This document shows, piece by piece, positions 52,603 to 60,731 of a stretch of DNA of 64,000 nt. Each line of letters starts with the position of its first letter. Position 1 is the stretch's first letter. The position numbers and the translations under genes are program-made. Origin of the DNA: JAVBQG01 sp031549185 (lineage in GTDB: Bacteria; Synergistota; Synergistia; Synergistales; Synergistaceae); NCBI GenBank assembly GCA_031549185.1, contig JAVBQG010000003.1:19650-83649 (forward strand), written 5' to 3'. The notes under the pieces are model-generated. The model was not told the origin of the DNA. It saw nothing but the letters and a program-made list of their open reading frames with translations, and ran no database searches.

Positions 52603-53500
52603 AATGCGAATCAAGGGTACGCTGATCGAGGACACCTTCGCGGAGGCGTTCAAAATGTGGGGGACACGGCTCGTCGTAACCGCGCCGACGCCCCATTGGG
52701 CTGAACAGGCGGGGCTCGCCGCCACCGGTTTCGCGACCTCGGTCATCGGTTGCGGGTGCGAGGCGGGGGTCGAGGCAAAAATCTCCGAAAACGAGAGCCC
52801 GGACGGCAGGCCAGGCATCTCCCTGCTCTTTTTCGGCGGGTGGAACGACCTGGAGAAGCAATTGCTCGCCCGCGTGGGACAGACGATCATGACCTGCCCC
52901 GGCACCGCGTGTTACAGAGGCATACCGGACGGAGAGGGGGCCGTCCCGCTGGGGGCGGCGCTGCGCTACTTCGGCGACACGTACCAGACGAGCAAGGTGA
53001 TCGGTGGCGTCCGCTACTGGCGTATCCCAGTGATGGACGGGGAGTTCCTGGTGGAGGACAAGGTTCCGCTGCGACGCTGCGTCGGTGGCGGCAACTTTTT
53101 GATTTTGGGGAGGGACGAACCCGGCGCTCTCGCAGCGGCGGAGGCCGCTATCAAAGCCATGCGGGAGGTAAGGGGCGTCGTGATGCCCTTCCCCGGCGGG
53201 GTTGTGCGCAGCGGCAGCAAGGTCGGCTCGCGCTACAAGTTTTTGGGCGCGTCGTCGAACACGGCGTACTGCCCGACGTTGCGGCCGCTGGTGGAGAGTG
53301 CCCTGCCCGAAGGCGTCGGGTGCGTGCTCGAGATTGTGGTCGACGGTTTCGACGAGGACTCCATCCGGCGGGCGATGAAGGTGGGGATCGAGAGCGCCTG
53401 CGGTCCGGCAGTCGAGCGAATCTCCGCCGGAAACTACGGCGGCTCCCTGGGACCCTTTCACTTCCATCTGAGAGCGCTCTTTGCGGAGGAGGCGCGCTAG
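52580..53500 (+). CDS. ftr: Formylmethanofuran:tetrahydromethanopterin formyltransferase
   Basis: Ftr (FhcD in methylotrophs) moves the formyl group between methanofuran and N5 of H4MPT. The 306-residue protein, about the usual 297-300, contains E-D-T-F-A-E-A-F near the start, S-V-I-G-C-G-C-E-A-G near residue 55, G-G-G-N-F-L-I-L-G near residue 172 and S-A-G-N-Y-G-G-S-L-G-P-F near the end. ATG 52580 overlaps the previous gene; GTG 52571 is an alternative. fwdC follows after 2 bases. Confidence 0.94.
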   Translation: MDSTNSGEMRIKGTLIEDTFAEAFKMWGTRLVVTAPTPHWAEQAGLAATGFATSVIGCGCEAGVEAKISENESPDGRPGISLLFFGGWNDLEKQLLARVGQTIMTCPGTACYRGIPDGEGAVPLGAALRYFGDTYQTSKVIGGVRYWRIPVMDGEFLVEDKVPLRRCVGGGNFLILGRDEPGALAAAEAAIKAMREVRGVVMPFPGGVVRSGSKVGSRYKFLGASSNTAYCPTLRPLVESALPEGVGCVLEIVVDGFDEDSIRRAMKVGIESACGPAVERISAGNYGGSLGPFHFHLRALFAEEAR

Positions 53501-53502
53501 TC

Positions 53503-54330
53503 ATGGGCATATCGATGAAGCTGATCAAGGAACCGGACATCCCTCTGGAGGCGGACTGCCTCAACCCGTCCGTGACGAAGCGGAAACCGGCGGATATCGC
53601 CCGCCTGAAACTCTGGCAGGGGCGCACGCAGGTCGAAGTTGGGGAATTTTTCTCGGTGAACGAGATCGACTCTGCCACCGAGGATGAGTTGCGCATTGAG
53701 GGCAATCTTGAGAGAGTGAAGAGAATCGGCCAGAATACCTCCTCGGGCAAACTCGTTGTCCGCGGAAACTGCGGTATGCACACGGGCGAGGGTTTGATCG
53801 GCGGGGAGATCGAGATACACGGAAATGTGGGGAATTGGTCCTTCTGCCTGATGCAGGGGGGGACCGCGCGGGTCTTCGGCGATGCCGGGGCTTTTCTTGC
53901 AGCCGCCTTCCCCGGCGACGCGAGGGGTATGAAGGGCGGAATCCTCTGGATCCGAGGCAATACAGGCGCCCGTGCCGTGGAGCGAATGCGCCGCGGATTG
54001 CTGGTAGTCGGGGGCTCCCTGGGGGAGTTCGCCGCCGCGGAGATGATCGCGGGCACGGTGGTCTCCCTGGGGCATCTGGGAGGCCGCGCGGGGGCCTCCA
54101 TGAAGCGGGGCACCATCCTCGTCGTGGGGGAACACGATCCCTTTCTCAGCGGTTTCGAAAAGTCGTGCGACTACAGCCCGACCTTTGTCCCGCTGTTGGG
54201 GAGGGAGCTTGCTGCGCTCGGTTTTCCGGGCGATCGCCCGCAGGTCGCGGGCGCCGGCAAAAAGTTTACTCGCTGGTGCGGAGACATGACGAACCTCGGG
54301 AAGGGAGAGATCCTCGTCCATGAAGGATAA
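53503..54330 (+). CDS. fwdC: Formylmethanofuran dehydrogenase subunit C
   Basis: A 275-residue protein with the GXGXG parallel beta-helix seen in FwdC/FhcC and glutamate synthase: repeated G-x-x-x-x-G turns between residues 75 and 220. It is a structural subunit that holds FwdA and FwdB together. ATG 53503 lies 10 bases after GGAGGAGG. It overlaps mch by 11 bases. As in methylotrophs, the C subunit gene sits by ftr, away from the fwdDBA block. Confidence 0.92.
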   Translation: MGISMKLIKEPDIPLEADCLNPSVTKRKPADIARLKLWQGRTQVEVGEFFSVNEIDSATEDELRIEGNLERVKRIGQNTSSGKLVVRGNCGMHTGEGLIGGEIEIHGNVGNWSFCLMQGGTARVFGDAGAFLAAAFPGDARGMKGGILWIRGNTGARAVERMRRGLLVVGGSLGEFAAAEMIAGTVVSLGHLGGRAGASMKRGTILVVGEHDPFLSGFEKSCDYSPTFVPLLGRELAALGFPGDRPQVAGAGKKFTRWCGDMTNLGKGEILVHEG

Positions 54331-55306
54331 GCTCGACAGGCTCGGAGATATGAACGAAAGGGCGCACGCCATCGCGCAGACGATGCTGCGGGAGGCCAAT
54401 CACATCGGCGTCGCGTGGAACGCAGCCGGCTGCGGCGCCACGATCGTCGACTGCGGCATAAACGCCCCGGGGAGCCCGGAGGCCGGGAGACTCTTCTCTC
54501 TCGCCTGCCTGGGGGGAGCGGGGGAGGTCTGCCTCGACACGATGGAGCTGGGGCGAGCCTGGGTGCCGTCGGTGACGGTGCGCGTAAACGAGCCGGTGAA
54601 AGGGTGCATGGCGTCCCAGTACGCCGGCTGGCTGATCAAGGGCGACGAGAAGAGCGACTACTTCGCTATGGGCTCCGGTCCGGCGCGCGCGCTGTACGGC
54701 GCGGAGGAGATCTTCCGAGAGATCGGCTGTACGGAGGAGTCGAGCGTGGCCGTGCTCGCTCTCGAGACGAGGAGCTATCCGCCGGACTCCGTCCTCGGGT
54801 ACGTCGCCTCGAGCTGCGGCGTGAAACCGGAGAACCTCACTGTGCTGCTCGCGCCGACGGCCTCGATCGTCGGGAGCATACAAGTGGCGGCCCGTATCGT
54901 CGAGACGGGACTTCACAAGTTTCACACGCTGGGGTTCGACATCGGCCGCATCGTCGCCGGCTGGGGCAGGGCGCCGGTCGCGCCGGTCGCGTCGAACGAC
55001 GGGCAGGCGATCGGCTGGACCAACGACGGCATTCTCTACGGCGGGCGCGCGTGGTACACGGTCGATTGCGAGGATGAGAGGATCGAGACGATACTCGCGA
55101 AACTGCCGGCCTGCGCTTCTTCCGACTACGGCACTCCGTTCTTCGAACTCCTGCGGCGCTACGGGTGGGATTTTTACAAGATAGACCCCATGCTCTTCAG
55201 TCCCGCCACGGTATACATCAACAATGTAAAATCGGGGAGGACGTTCGCCGTGGGGAGATTGCACGAAAAGTTGCTGGAAGGGCAGTGGTTTGTTTTCCAT
55301 GAGTAA
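54320..55306 (+). CDS. mch: Methenyltetrahydromethanopterin cyclohydrolase
   Basis: Mch interconverts formyl-H4MPT and methenyl-H4MPT. The 328-residue protein is of normal length and carries family blocks: G-A-T-I-V-D-C-G near residue 38, Y-A-G-W near residue 98, G-S-G-P-A-R-A near residue 118, and F-D-I-G-R-I-V-A-G-W-G-x-A-P-V-A-P near residue 210. ATG overlaps fwdC; GGGAGAG lies about 15 bases upstream. Confidence 0.95.
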   Translation: MKDKLDRLGDMNERAHAIAQTMLREANHIGVAWNAAGCGATIVDCGINAPGSPEAGRLFSLACLGGAGEVCLDTMELGRAWVPSVTVRVNEPVKGCMASQYAGWLIKGDEKSDYFAMGSGPARALYGAEEIFREIGCTEESSVAVLALETRSYPPDSVLGYVASSCGVKPENLTVLLAPTASIVGSIQVAARIVETGLHKFHTLGFDIGRIVAGWGRAPVAPVASNDGQAIGWTNDGILYGGRAWYTVDCEDERIETILAKLPACASSDYGTPFFELLRRYGWDFYKIDPMLFSPATVYINNVKSGRTFAVGRLHEKLLEGQWFVFHE

Positions 55307-56198
55307 TGCGGACAGAGTTGTCGTTTTGGGTCAAGCGGGAGGATGGCACGAGCGGAGACTGAGGGAGGCTTTCGAAAAATTCGGAGCCGAGACGCTCTGT
55401 CTGCCCATTTCCCGCCTCGTCGCAACGGTTGGGGGGGGAGCGGGCGCTTCGGCGTTCGACGTGTCTCTGGGCGAGGAGTTCATTTCGCTGAAGGAGAGCG
55501 ATTCGGTTCTGGTTCGCGCCATCCCGGGAGGATCGTTGGAACAGATCATATATCGGATGGACGTCCTTCATTCGCTGGGGGATTGGGGTTGTCGCGTAAT
55601 CAACACGGCGGAGACGATCGAGCGAAGCGTGGACAAATTCCATGCTTCCTTTCTCATCGAGCGGGCGGGGCTCCCCACGCCGCGCACGCAGGTGGCGGAG
55701 CGATTCGACGACGCGATGGAGTGCTTCGCGGCGCTCGGGGGCGATGTCGTGCTGAAGCCGCTCTTCGGTTCGGAGGGCAAAGGGATCGTGCGCATTTCCG
55801 ACGCCGACGTCGCCTATCGCACGTTTCGCGCGCTGGAGGTGGCGAAGAGCGTCTATTATCTGCAGGAGTACCTGCCGTCGCAGGGGTGGGACGTCAGGGT
55901 CTTCGTCCTCGGCGGCCGGACGCTCGGTTCTATCAAACGCGTGGCGGCCGGATGGAAGACGAATGTCTCGCTGGGTGCGAGTACCGAAATTTACCCGATG
56001 AACGAGGAGATCGAGAGACTTGCGCTGGAGACGGCGAGCGTCTTCGGGGCGGACTATTGCGGGGTGGACCTGTACCCCTCGCCCGAGGGTTTCAAAGTGA
56101 TCGAGACGAACGGGATTCCGGGCTGGCGCGGTTTCGAGCGCGCCACGGGCATTCCGGTAGCGGAGGAGATCGCGAAGTGGACGCTCTCCGGGGCCTGA
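55299..56198 (+). CDS. RimK-like ATP-grasp ligase of H4MPT cluster
   Basis: A 299-residue ATP-grasp enzyme of the RimK type, with A-E-T-I-E-R-S-x-D-K near residue 105, the A-T-P Lys in V-V-L-K-P-L-F-G-S-E-G-K-G near residue 152 and the metal motif V-I-E-T-N-G-I-P-G near residue 268. Archaeal relatives add alpha- or gamma-glutamate to H4MPT or F420 (MptN, CofF), and related genes lie in methylotroph H4MPT clusters. Addition of an amino acid tail to the pterin cofactor is therefore likely, but inferred. The ATG overlaps the mch stop. Confidence 0.78.
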   Translation: MSNADRVVVLGQAGGWHERRLREAFEKFGAETLCLPISRLVATVGGGAGASAFDVSLGEEFISLKESDSVLVRAIPGGSLEQIIYRMDVLHSLGDWGCRVINTAETIERSVDKFHASFLIERAGLPTPRTQVAERFDDAMECFAALGGDVVLKPLFGSEGKGIVRISDADVAYRTFRALEVAKSVYYLQEYLPSQGWDVRVFVLGGRTLGSIKRVAAGWKTNVSLGASTEIYPMNEEIERLALETASVFGADYCGVDLYPSPEGFKVIETNGIPGWRGFERATGIPVAEEIAKWTLSGA

Positions 56199-57073
56199 GC
56201 GCGCCCCAGATCGCGGGGCTCGCCTGCATGATGGAGGTGGCGTGCCCGAAGCCGGGCAACGTGAGCCCTGGAAGGCCCTTTCGATACATCAACGACATGT
56301 CGTTTCTTGCAAGCGCCATGGGGCTCGTCGCGGCCTTCGGCGACGGGAGCGGTCCGGTCGGCCTGATGATCGAGGACGCGGCGCTGGCGACGAAAAACTG
56401 GGTCGACCGCAACACGAACCTCGGCATGATTCTGCTGCTCGCGCCACTGGTGAAGGCCTCTTGCGCGGGGGTTCTCGACAAAACTGCGGTACGCGCGACA
56501 TTGGAGAGCCTCGACGGGGACGACGCGCGGCGCGTCTACAGCGCGATCCGCGTGGCGGCACCCGAGGGCCTCGGCCGGAGCGAGAAGTTCGACGTACAGG
56601 ACGAGGCGCCGCCACTGCTGGAGGCCATGAAACTTGCCTCACAGTGGGATTCCGTGGCAGGGGAGTATGCGTCGGGATATGCGATCACGTTCGGTCGGAC
56701 TGCGCCGCGGCTCGCGGCTTTCTGGCGCGATGGATACAGCCTGAAGGATTGTATTTTGCAGACGTACCTCGCGCTTCTGGCCGAGGTGCCGGACACGCTG
56801 ATCGCGAGGAAGCTGGGGCGCGAGGCCTCGGAGGAGGTCGCGACCGAGGCGTGGGCGATCGTGGAGCAGGGCGGCTGTTTTACGGCGGAGGGCCGGGAGA
56901 GGATTGCGGCGTTCGACGCGTCCCTCTTTCACCCGGACAACCTGCTGAATCCCGGCACGACGGCGGATCTGACGGCGGCGGGCATCTTCGTCTTTTTGAG
57001 CGATGAGCTGGGCAGAAACGGATTGCCCGACATACTGGCACGATGGGAGGATGACGACCGTGGAGGAGCGTAA
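56177..57073 (+). CDS. CitG/MdcB-like protein (triphosphoribosyl-dephospho-CoA synthase family)
   Basis: A 298-residue helical protein of the CitG family. The family motifs C-P-K-P-G-N-V near residue 25, N-T-N-L-G near residue 76 and a Pro/Thr-rich N-P-G-T-T-A-D-L-T-A-A segment near the end are clear. In citrate lyase CitG joins ATP to dephospho-CoA; homologues in bacterial H4MPT clusters have an undefined role, probably transferring a ribose phosphate unit during cofactor synthesis. GTG 56177 follows GGAGGAG by 8 bases and overlaps the ligase gene. Confidence 0.8.
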   Translation: MDALRGLSAPQIAGLACMMEVACPKPGNVSPGRPFRYINDMSFLASAMGLVAAFGDGSGPVGLMIEDAALATKNWVDRNTNLGMILLLAPLVKASCAGVLDKTAVRATLESLDGDDARRVYSAIRVAAPEGLGRSEKFDVQDEAPPLLEAMKLASQWDSVAGEYASGYAITFGRTAPRLAAFWRDGYSLKDCILQTYLALLAEVPDTLIARKLGREASEEVATEAWAIVEQGGCFTAEGRERIAAFDASLFHPDNLLNPGTTADLTAAGIFVFLSDELGRNGLPDILARWEDDDRGGA

Positions 57074-58046
57074 CCTGGGCAACGACATGCAGAAGAGCGT
57101 CCCCTCGACGCAGGTGGCGCTTTCGCGCGTGGGCATCACGAAGGTCAGGCGCATCCTGCGCCTGGGCGGCGGGACGGAGGGAGGGCACGAAACTCTCTTC
57201 TTCGCCGAGATGGACCTGTTCGTGCACCTGGACGCGAGGCAGGCTGGTGTCCACATGTCCCGCTTCATCGAGAACATCGAGGACATCGCCTCGGAGATGT
57301 CCACCGAGGTTGCGCCAAACTTCGAGACGCTGGCCGAGCGAATGGCGCTCGCCATGGCGCGCACGCAGGGTGCGTCGCGCTCCGAGGTTCGCATCCGCGC
57401 CCAGTACCCCATGACGAAGCGCGCCCCCGTCTCCGGCATGGAGGTGGAGGACATCTACACCTTCGTCGGGTACGCCATCAGCGACGGGGCGTCGACGCGG
57501 CGGGCCGTCGGCGTGGAGGTGAACGGCCTCACTGTCTGTCCCTGCGCGCGCGAGATGACCGCCGAATACTCCCGCGAGCTGTTGATAAAGTCGGGCTACT
57601 CGCAGGAACAGGCCGACGAGATTACGACGATCCTGCCGCTTGCGTCTCACAACCAGAGGGGACGAGGTACCTTGATCGTGGGAACGGAGGCGCCCGTCCA
57701 CGCCGACGAACTCGTGCACATCGTCGAGTCGTCCATGAGCTCGGAGATCTACGAGCTCTTGAAACGCCCGGACGAGCTTCACGTCGTGAAAAAGGCGCAT
57801 CAGAAGACGCGCTTCGTGGAGGATGTCGTGAGGGAGATGATCCGGGGCGTAGCGGAGTCCCTTCCCGGTCTGCCCGACGACGCCTTCATCCTTGCGCGCC
57901 AGGAGAATTTCGAGAGCATCCACGCGCACAACGCCTATGCGGAGAGCGGCGGGTTGTTGGGCGATATGAAAGCGGAGCTTGCAGGGGGCACACCGGCGAT
58001 TTCCCGTGCGATGTCGCTCGAGGCATGGCTCGACGGATTGCTGTGA
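57060..58046 (+). CDS. GTP cyclohydrolase, MptA/FolE2 family
   Basis: A 328-residue GTP cyclohydrolase IB. It opens the pterin pathway from GTP. Motifs are V-G-I-T near residue 20, the G-V-H-M-S-R-F metal His near residue 58, C-P-C-A-R near residue 155 and the S-H-N-Q-R-G segment near residue 190. In this operon it most likely supplies dihydroneopterin cyclic phosphate for H4MPT, as archaeal MptA does. GTG 57060 has GGGAGG 9 bases upstream; ATG 57051 touches that site directly. It is the last recognisable gene of the operon. Confidence 0.88.
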   Translation: MEERNLGNDMQKSVPSTQVALSRVGITKVRRILRLGGGTEGGHETLFFAEMDLFVHLDARQAGVHMSRFIENIEDIASEMSTEVAPNFETLAERMALAMARTQGASRSEVRIRAQYPMTKRAPVSGMEVEDIYTFVGYAISDGASTRRAVGVEVNGLTVCPCAREMTAEYSRELLIKSGYSQEQADEITTILPLASHNQRGRGTLIVGTEAPVHADELVHIVESSMSSEIYELLKRPDELHVVKKAHQKTRFVEDVVREMIRGVAESLPGLPDDAFILARQENFESIHAHNAYAESGGLLGDMKAELAGGTPAISRAMSLEAWLDGLL

Positions 58047-58143
58047 TTGATCGCATCTGTTTTGAAAGGAGGGGGTATTAATCGACTTTTTTACTCAATT
58101 CTGCGAATGGATTAATCAGCAGCCATCATGGATAAAAAAATGC

Positions 58144-58614
58144 TTGATTGCGGGTTCCTTGATCCTGTTGATTTACATATTGGTGTGGGTCGTTTTATTC
58201 GACTATTTTGATCCAAATCCCAACTCCGTGCCTTCCAAAACAGCTTGGTACACAATGACGTTTATAGGTACCCCTTTTGCGGTTATTTGGATACTGGTAT
58301 CTGCGGCACTTTCAATGATTATTCGTATTGTTATTTTGGGGTCACCGATAGAAATTTTCCGATATTTACACACACATAACTACTTTGCTTTTTTTATTGG
58401 GGTGTTTTTTGTTTTCGCCACTTTTATATTGGTGGCAGTTATAGGCTCATTATGTTTCGTTCTCACCCCTCCTGTCATAGCATTCATAACGTATATCCCG
58501 TTTTGGGAATCAACTCCCACTCAGTTGCAACGAATAAGATCCCTGATAACATGGTTTTCTCTTTTCCCGCCCTTGCTATATATTCACTTTGTGATACTCA
58601 CTCATGATGATTAA
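58144..58614 (+). CDS. AT-rich orphan membrane protein
   Basis: A 156-residue protein with four or five hydrophobic segments and no recognised family. The gene is strikingly AT-rich beside its GC-rich neighbours, which suggests recent acquisition. TTG 58144 is the first usual start codon, but it lacks a ribosome site. The frame stays open back to 58081, where a very strong AGGAGGGGG lies 5 bases before an ATC codon; the extra 21 residues read like a natural N-terminus (F-F-T-Q-F-C-E-W-I-N). So either ATC is used or the original ATG has mutated. Confidence 0.5.
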   Translation: MIAGSLILLIYILVWVVLFDYFDPNPNSVPSKTAWYTMTFIGTPFAVIWILVSAALSMIIRIVILGSPIEIFRYLHTHNYFAFFIGVFFVFATFILVAVIGSLCFVLTPPVIAFITYIPFWESTPTQLQRIRSLITWFSLFPPLLYIHFVILTHDD

Positions 58615-58680
58615 AACGCTGACAGCATCGAGAAAGGTTGCTGGAGACGTGGCTGGACGTTCTTCTATGAGGGTGCGCCC

Positions 58681-60042
58681 TCAAACCGCGTGCGTTTGTC
58701 GCAGTTTCTTGACCGTATGCATCATAAACAACCCCGCGACGATCGAGCCGCCGATGTCGCTCACGGGAAAGCTGCCCCACGCCCCATAGACGCCGAAGAT
58801 CTTCGGCAGCGTGAGCAGTGGAATCCAGAGAAATATCCCCAGACGCGCGAGCGCGAGATACAACCCCTCTCTGCCGCGGCCGAGCCCCTGCATGAAAGAT
58901 GTGCAGACGAGCGAGATGCCCATGAACGGGATCCCGATATTCGCCACCCTGATTCCGGAGGCGGCGAGTTCGATCAGCGCTTTGTCGCTCGAATTGAACA
59001 TCATCACCAGGAGCTCCGCCTTCGTCATGACGAGCGCGAAACTCAAGAGGTAGAACGCCGTACAGGCGACGATGCCCATCTTGACCGTGGATATCACCCT
59101 CTCGATCTTACCCGCGCCGTAGTTGTACCCGATGATCGGCTGACATGCCTCCGATATGGCGATGGCCGGCATGAAGAGCAACGAGTCGAGGCTCATGAAG
59201 ATGCCGGTGGCGGAGACCGCGAGGTCGCCGCCGTAGTGGCTGGAGGCGTTCGTGATCATGCCGTGGACGAGTACGAAGTTGAGGTTGATGAGGCACGCCG
59301 GCGTGCCGACCGCGAAGATGCGCGCGATCGACTCGAGATCGGGCCGCAACACGAAGTGCAGCCGCAGGCGGAGCGTAGCCCGCGGCAGCCAGAAGTACGA
59401 CAGCGCCCAGAGCATCGAGAAAAACTGGCTGATGACGGTTGCGATCGCCGCGCCCTGAACCCCCATGCCGAGTCCCAGCACGAACCAGGCGTCCAGCACG
59501 ATGTTCGCAAACGCCCCGACGAGCTGGCTGCCCATTGCGTAGGTCGGGCTGCCGCAGGCTCTGATCTGGCAGGAAAGGGAGAAGCTGATGACCGAGAAGA
59601 TGACGCCGTACAGGATGATGGAGAGGTAGGCCGCCGCCGTCGGATAGAGCGTCTCGCTCGCCCCGGAGAGTATGAGGATGGAGCGGAAGTAGAGCCGCCC
59701 CACGATCCACAACAGGATGGAGGAGACCAACGCCATCATGAATGCGTTGCCGAGCGTCTGTTCGGCGCGGCGCTTCCGTTTTTCGCCGAGCAGGATGGAG
59801 ATCCTGGAGGCGGCCCCCACGCCGATCAGGAACGCCATCGAGAAAAATAGCAACATACAGGGAAAGGAGAGCGCGAGAGCTGCGATGCCGCTCGCGCCCA
59901 CGACCTGCCCCACGAAGATCCTGTCCACGATGTTGTAAAGCGCGTTGGCGAGCATTCCGACGAGTGCCGGCGCAGCAAACCGCGCCAGCAGGCGCGGAAT
60001 GTTTTCTCTCTCCATAAACAACTTTTTCGGGTCCGAAGCCAT
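58681..60042 (-). CDS. MATE family multidrug efflux protein
   Basis: A 453-residue inner-membrane antiporter with twelve predicted helices. The MATE pattern is clear: an opening of R-L-L-x-R-F-A-x-P-x-L-x-x-M-x-x-x-x-L-Y-N-I-V-D-R-x-F-x-G, and an internal repeat with G-M-G-V-Q-G-A-A-I-A-T. These proteins export cationic drugs using Na+ or H+. ATG 60042 has GGGAG 7 bases upstream. It is divergent from yedF. Confidence 0.9.
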   Translation of the reverse strand: MASDPKKLFMERENIPRLLARFAAPALVGMLANALYNIVDRIFVGQVVGASGIAALALSFPCMLLFFSMAFLIGVGAASRISILLGEKRKRRAEQTLGNAFMMALVSSILLWIVGRLYFRSILILSGASETLYPTAAAYLSIILYGVIFSVISFSLSCQIRACGSPTYAMGSQLVGAFANIVLDAWFVLGLGMGVQGAAIATVISQFFSMLWALSYFWLPRATLRLRLHFVLRPDLESIARIFAVGTPACLINLNFVLVHGMITNASSHYGGDLAVSATGIFMSLDSLLFMPAIAISEACQPIIGYNYGAGKIERVISTVKMGIVACTAFYLLSFALVMTKAELLVMMFNSSDKALIELAASGIRVANIGIPFMGISLVCTSFMQGLGRGREGLYLALARLGIFLWIPLLTLPKIFGVYGAWGSFPVSDIGGSIVAGLFMMHTVKKLRQTHAV

Positions 60043-60123
60043 GTATACACTCCCTTTTTCTTCGTGTATCATACACCAAGAAGCGACGGAGCGCGAATCC
60101 AGAGCGCGGGAGGAATATCGACG

Positions 60124-60720
60124 ATGAAGACTGTGGACGCCAGAGGGCAACTCTGCCCGAAGCCGGTTATGATGGTTCGCGAAGCGACGCTGAGCGGTGC
60201 GGACGAGCTGTCCGTCTTTGTGGACAACGAGATCTCCGCCTCCAACGTGACGCGATTTCTCGAGAATGCCGGGTACGCCGTGACCCGCTCCGAGGTCGGC
60301 GGCGAAGTTATCATTCAGGCCGGCAGGGGCGGGGAAAAAATGGAGACGAGCGCTTCGAAGAAGGACGCAACCGCACTGCGGGGCGATTATGCGTATTTGA
60401 TCCTGTCGAGGTACATCGGGGACGAGGACGAAGCGCTGGGCGAATTGCTGATGAAGTCCTTTCTGGGGACCGTCGTGTCGAAAGACCCGCTGCCGGAGGT
60501 CATCGCGCTGATGAACGGCGGCGTGAAGCTCGCGCTTCCCGACTCGTCCTGTTCGGATTCTCTCCAGGAGCTGGAGGCGGCGGGCGTCGCGGTCCTCGTC
60601 TGCGGCACCTGTACGAAACATTACGGCATCACCGATCGGATCGTCGTGGGGCAGATCTCGAACATGTTCGAGATCACGGAATCGGTCTTCGGAGCGTCGA
60701 AGCCGATCGTGTTGGGTTAA
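60124..60720 (+). CDS. yedF: Selenium metabolism protein YedF (TusA fold)
   Basis: A 198-residue protein with an N-terminal TusA/SirA domain carrying D-A-R-G-Q-L-C11-P-K-P, and a C-terminal DsrE-like domain from about residue 90 with the C-G-T-C segment. YedF is linked to selenium traffic and co-occurs with SelD, but its chemistry is not established. ATG 60124 follows GGGAGG by about 9 bases. A cysteine desulfurase gene follows 11 bases later, so the two probably pass sulfur or selenium to SelD, which is encoded at 18 kb and contains selenocysteine. Confidence 0.88.
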   Translation: MKTVDARGQLCPKPVMMVREATLSGADELSVFVDNEISASNVTRFLENAGYAVTRSEVGGEVIIQAGRGGEKMETSASKKDATALRGDYAYLILSRYIGDEDEALGELLMKSFLGTVVSKDPLPEVIALMNGGVKLALPDSSCSDSLQELEAAGVAVLVCGTCTKHYGITDRIVVGQISNMFEITESVFGASKPIVLG

Positions 60721-60731
60721 GTGCGGGCGCG

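Noticed and set aside
57003..57059. Earlier start for the GTP cyclohydrolase at 57003 or 57051
   Set aside because: 57003 lies deep in the previous gene without a ribosome site, and at 57051 the GGGAGG touches the ATG directly; GTG 57060 has proper spacing.
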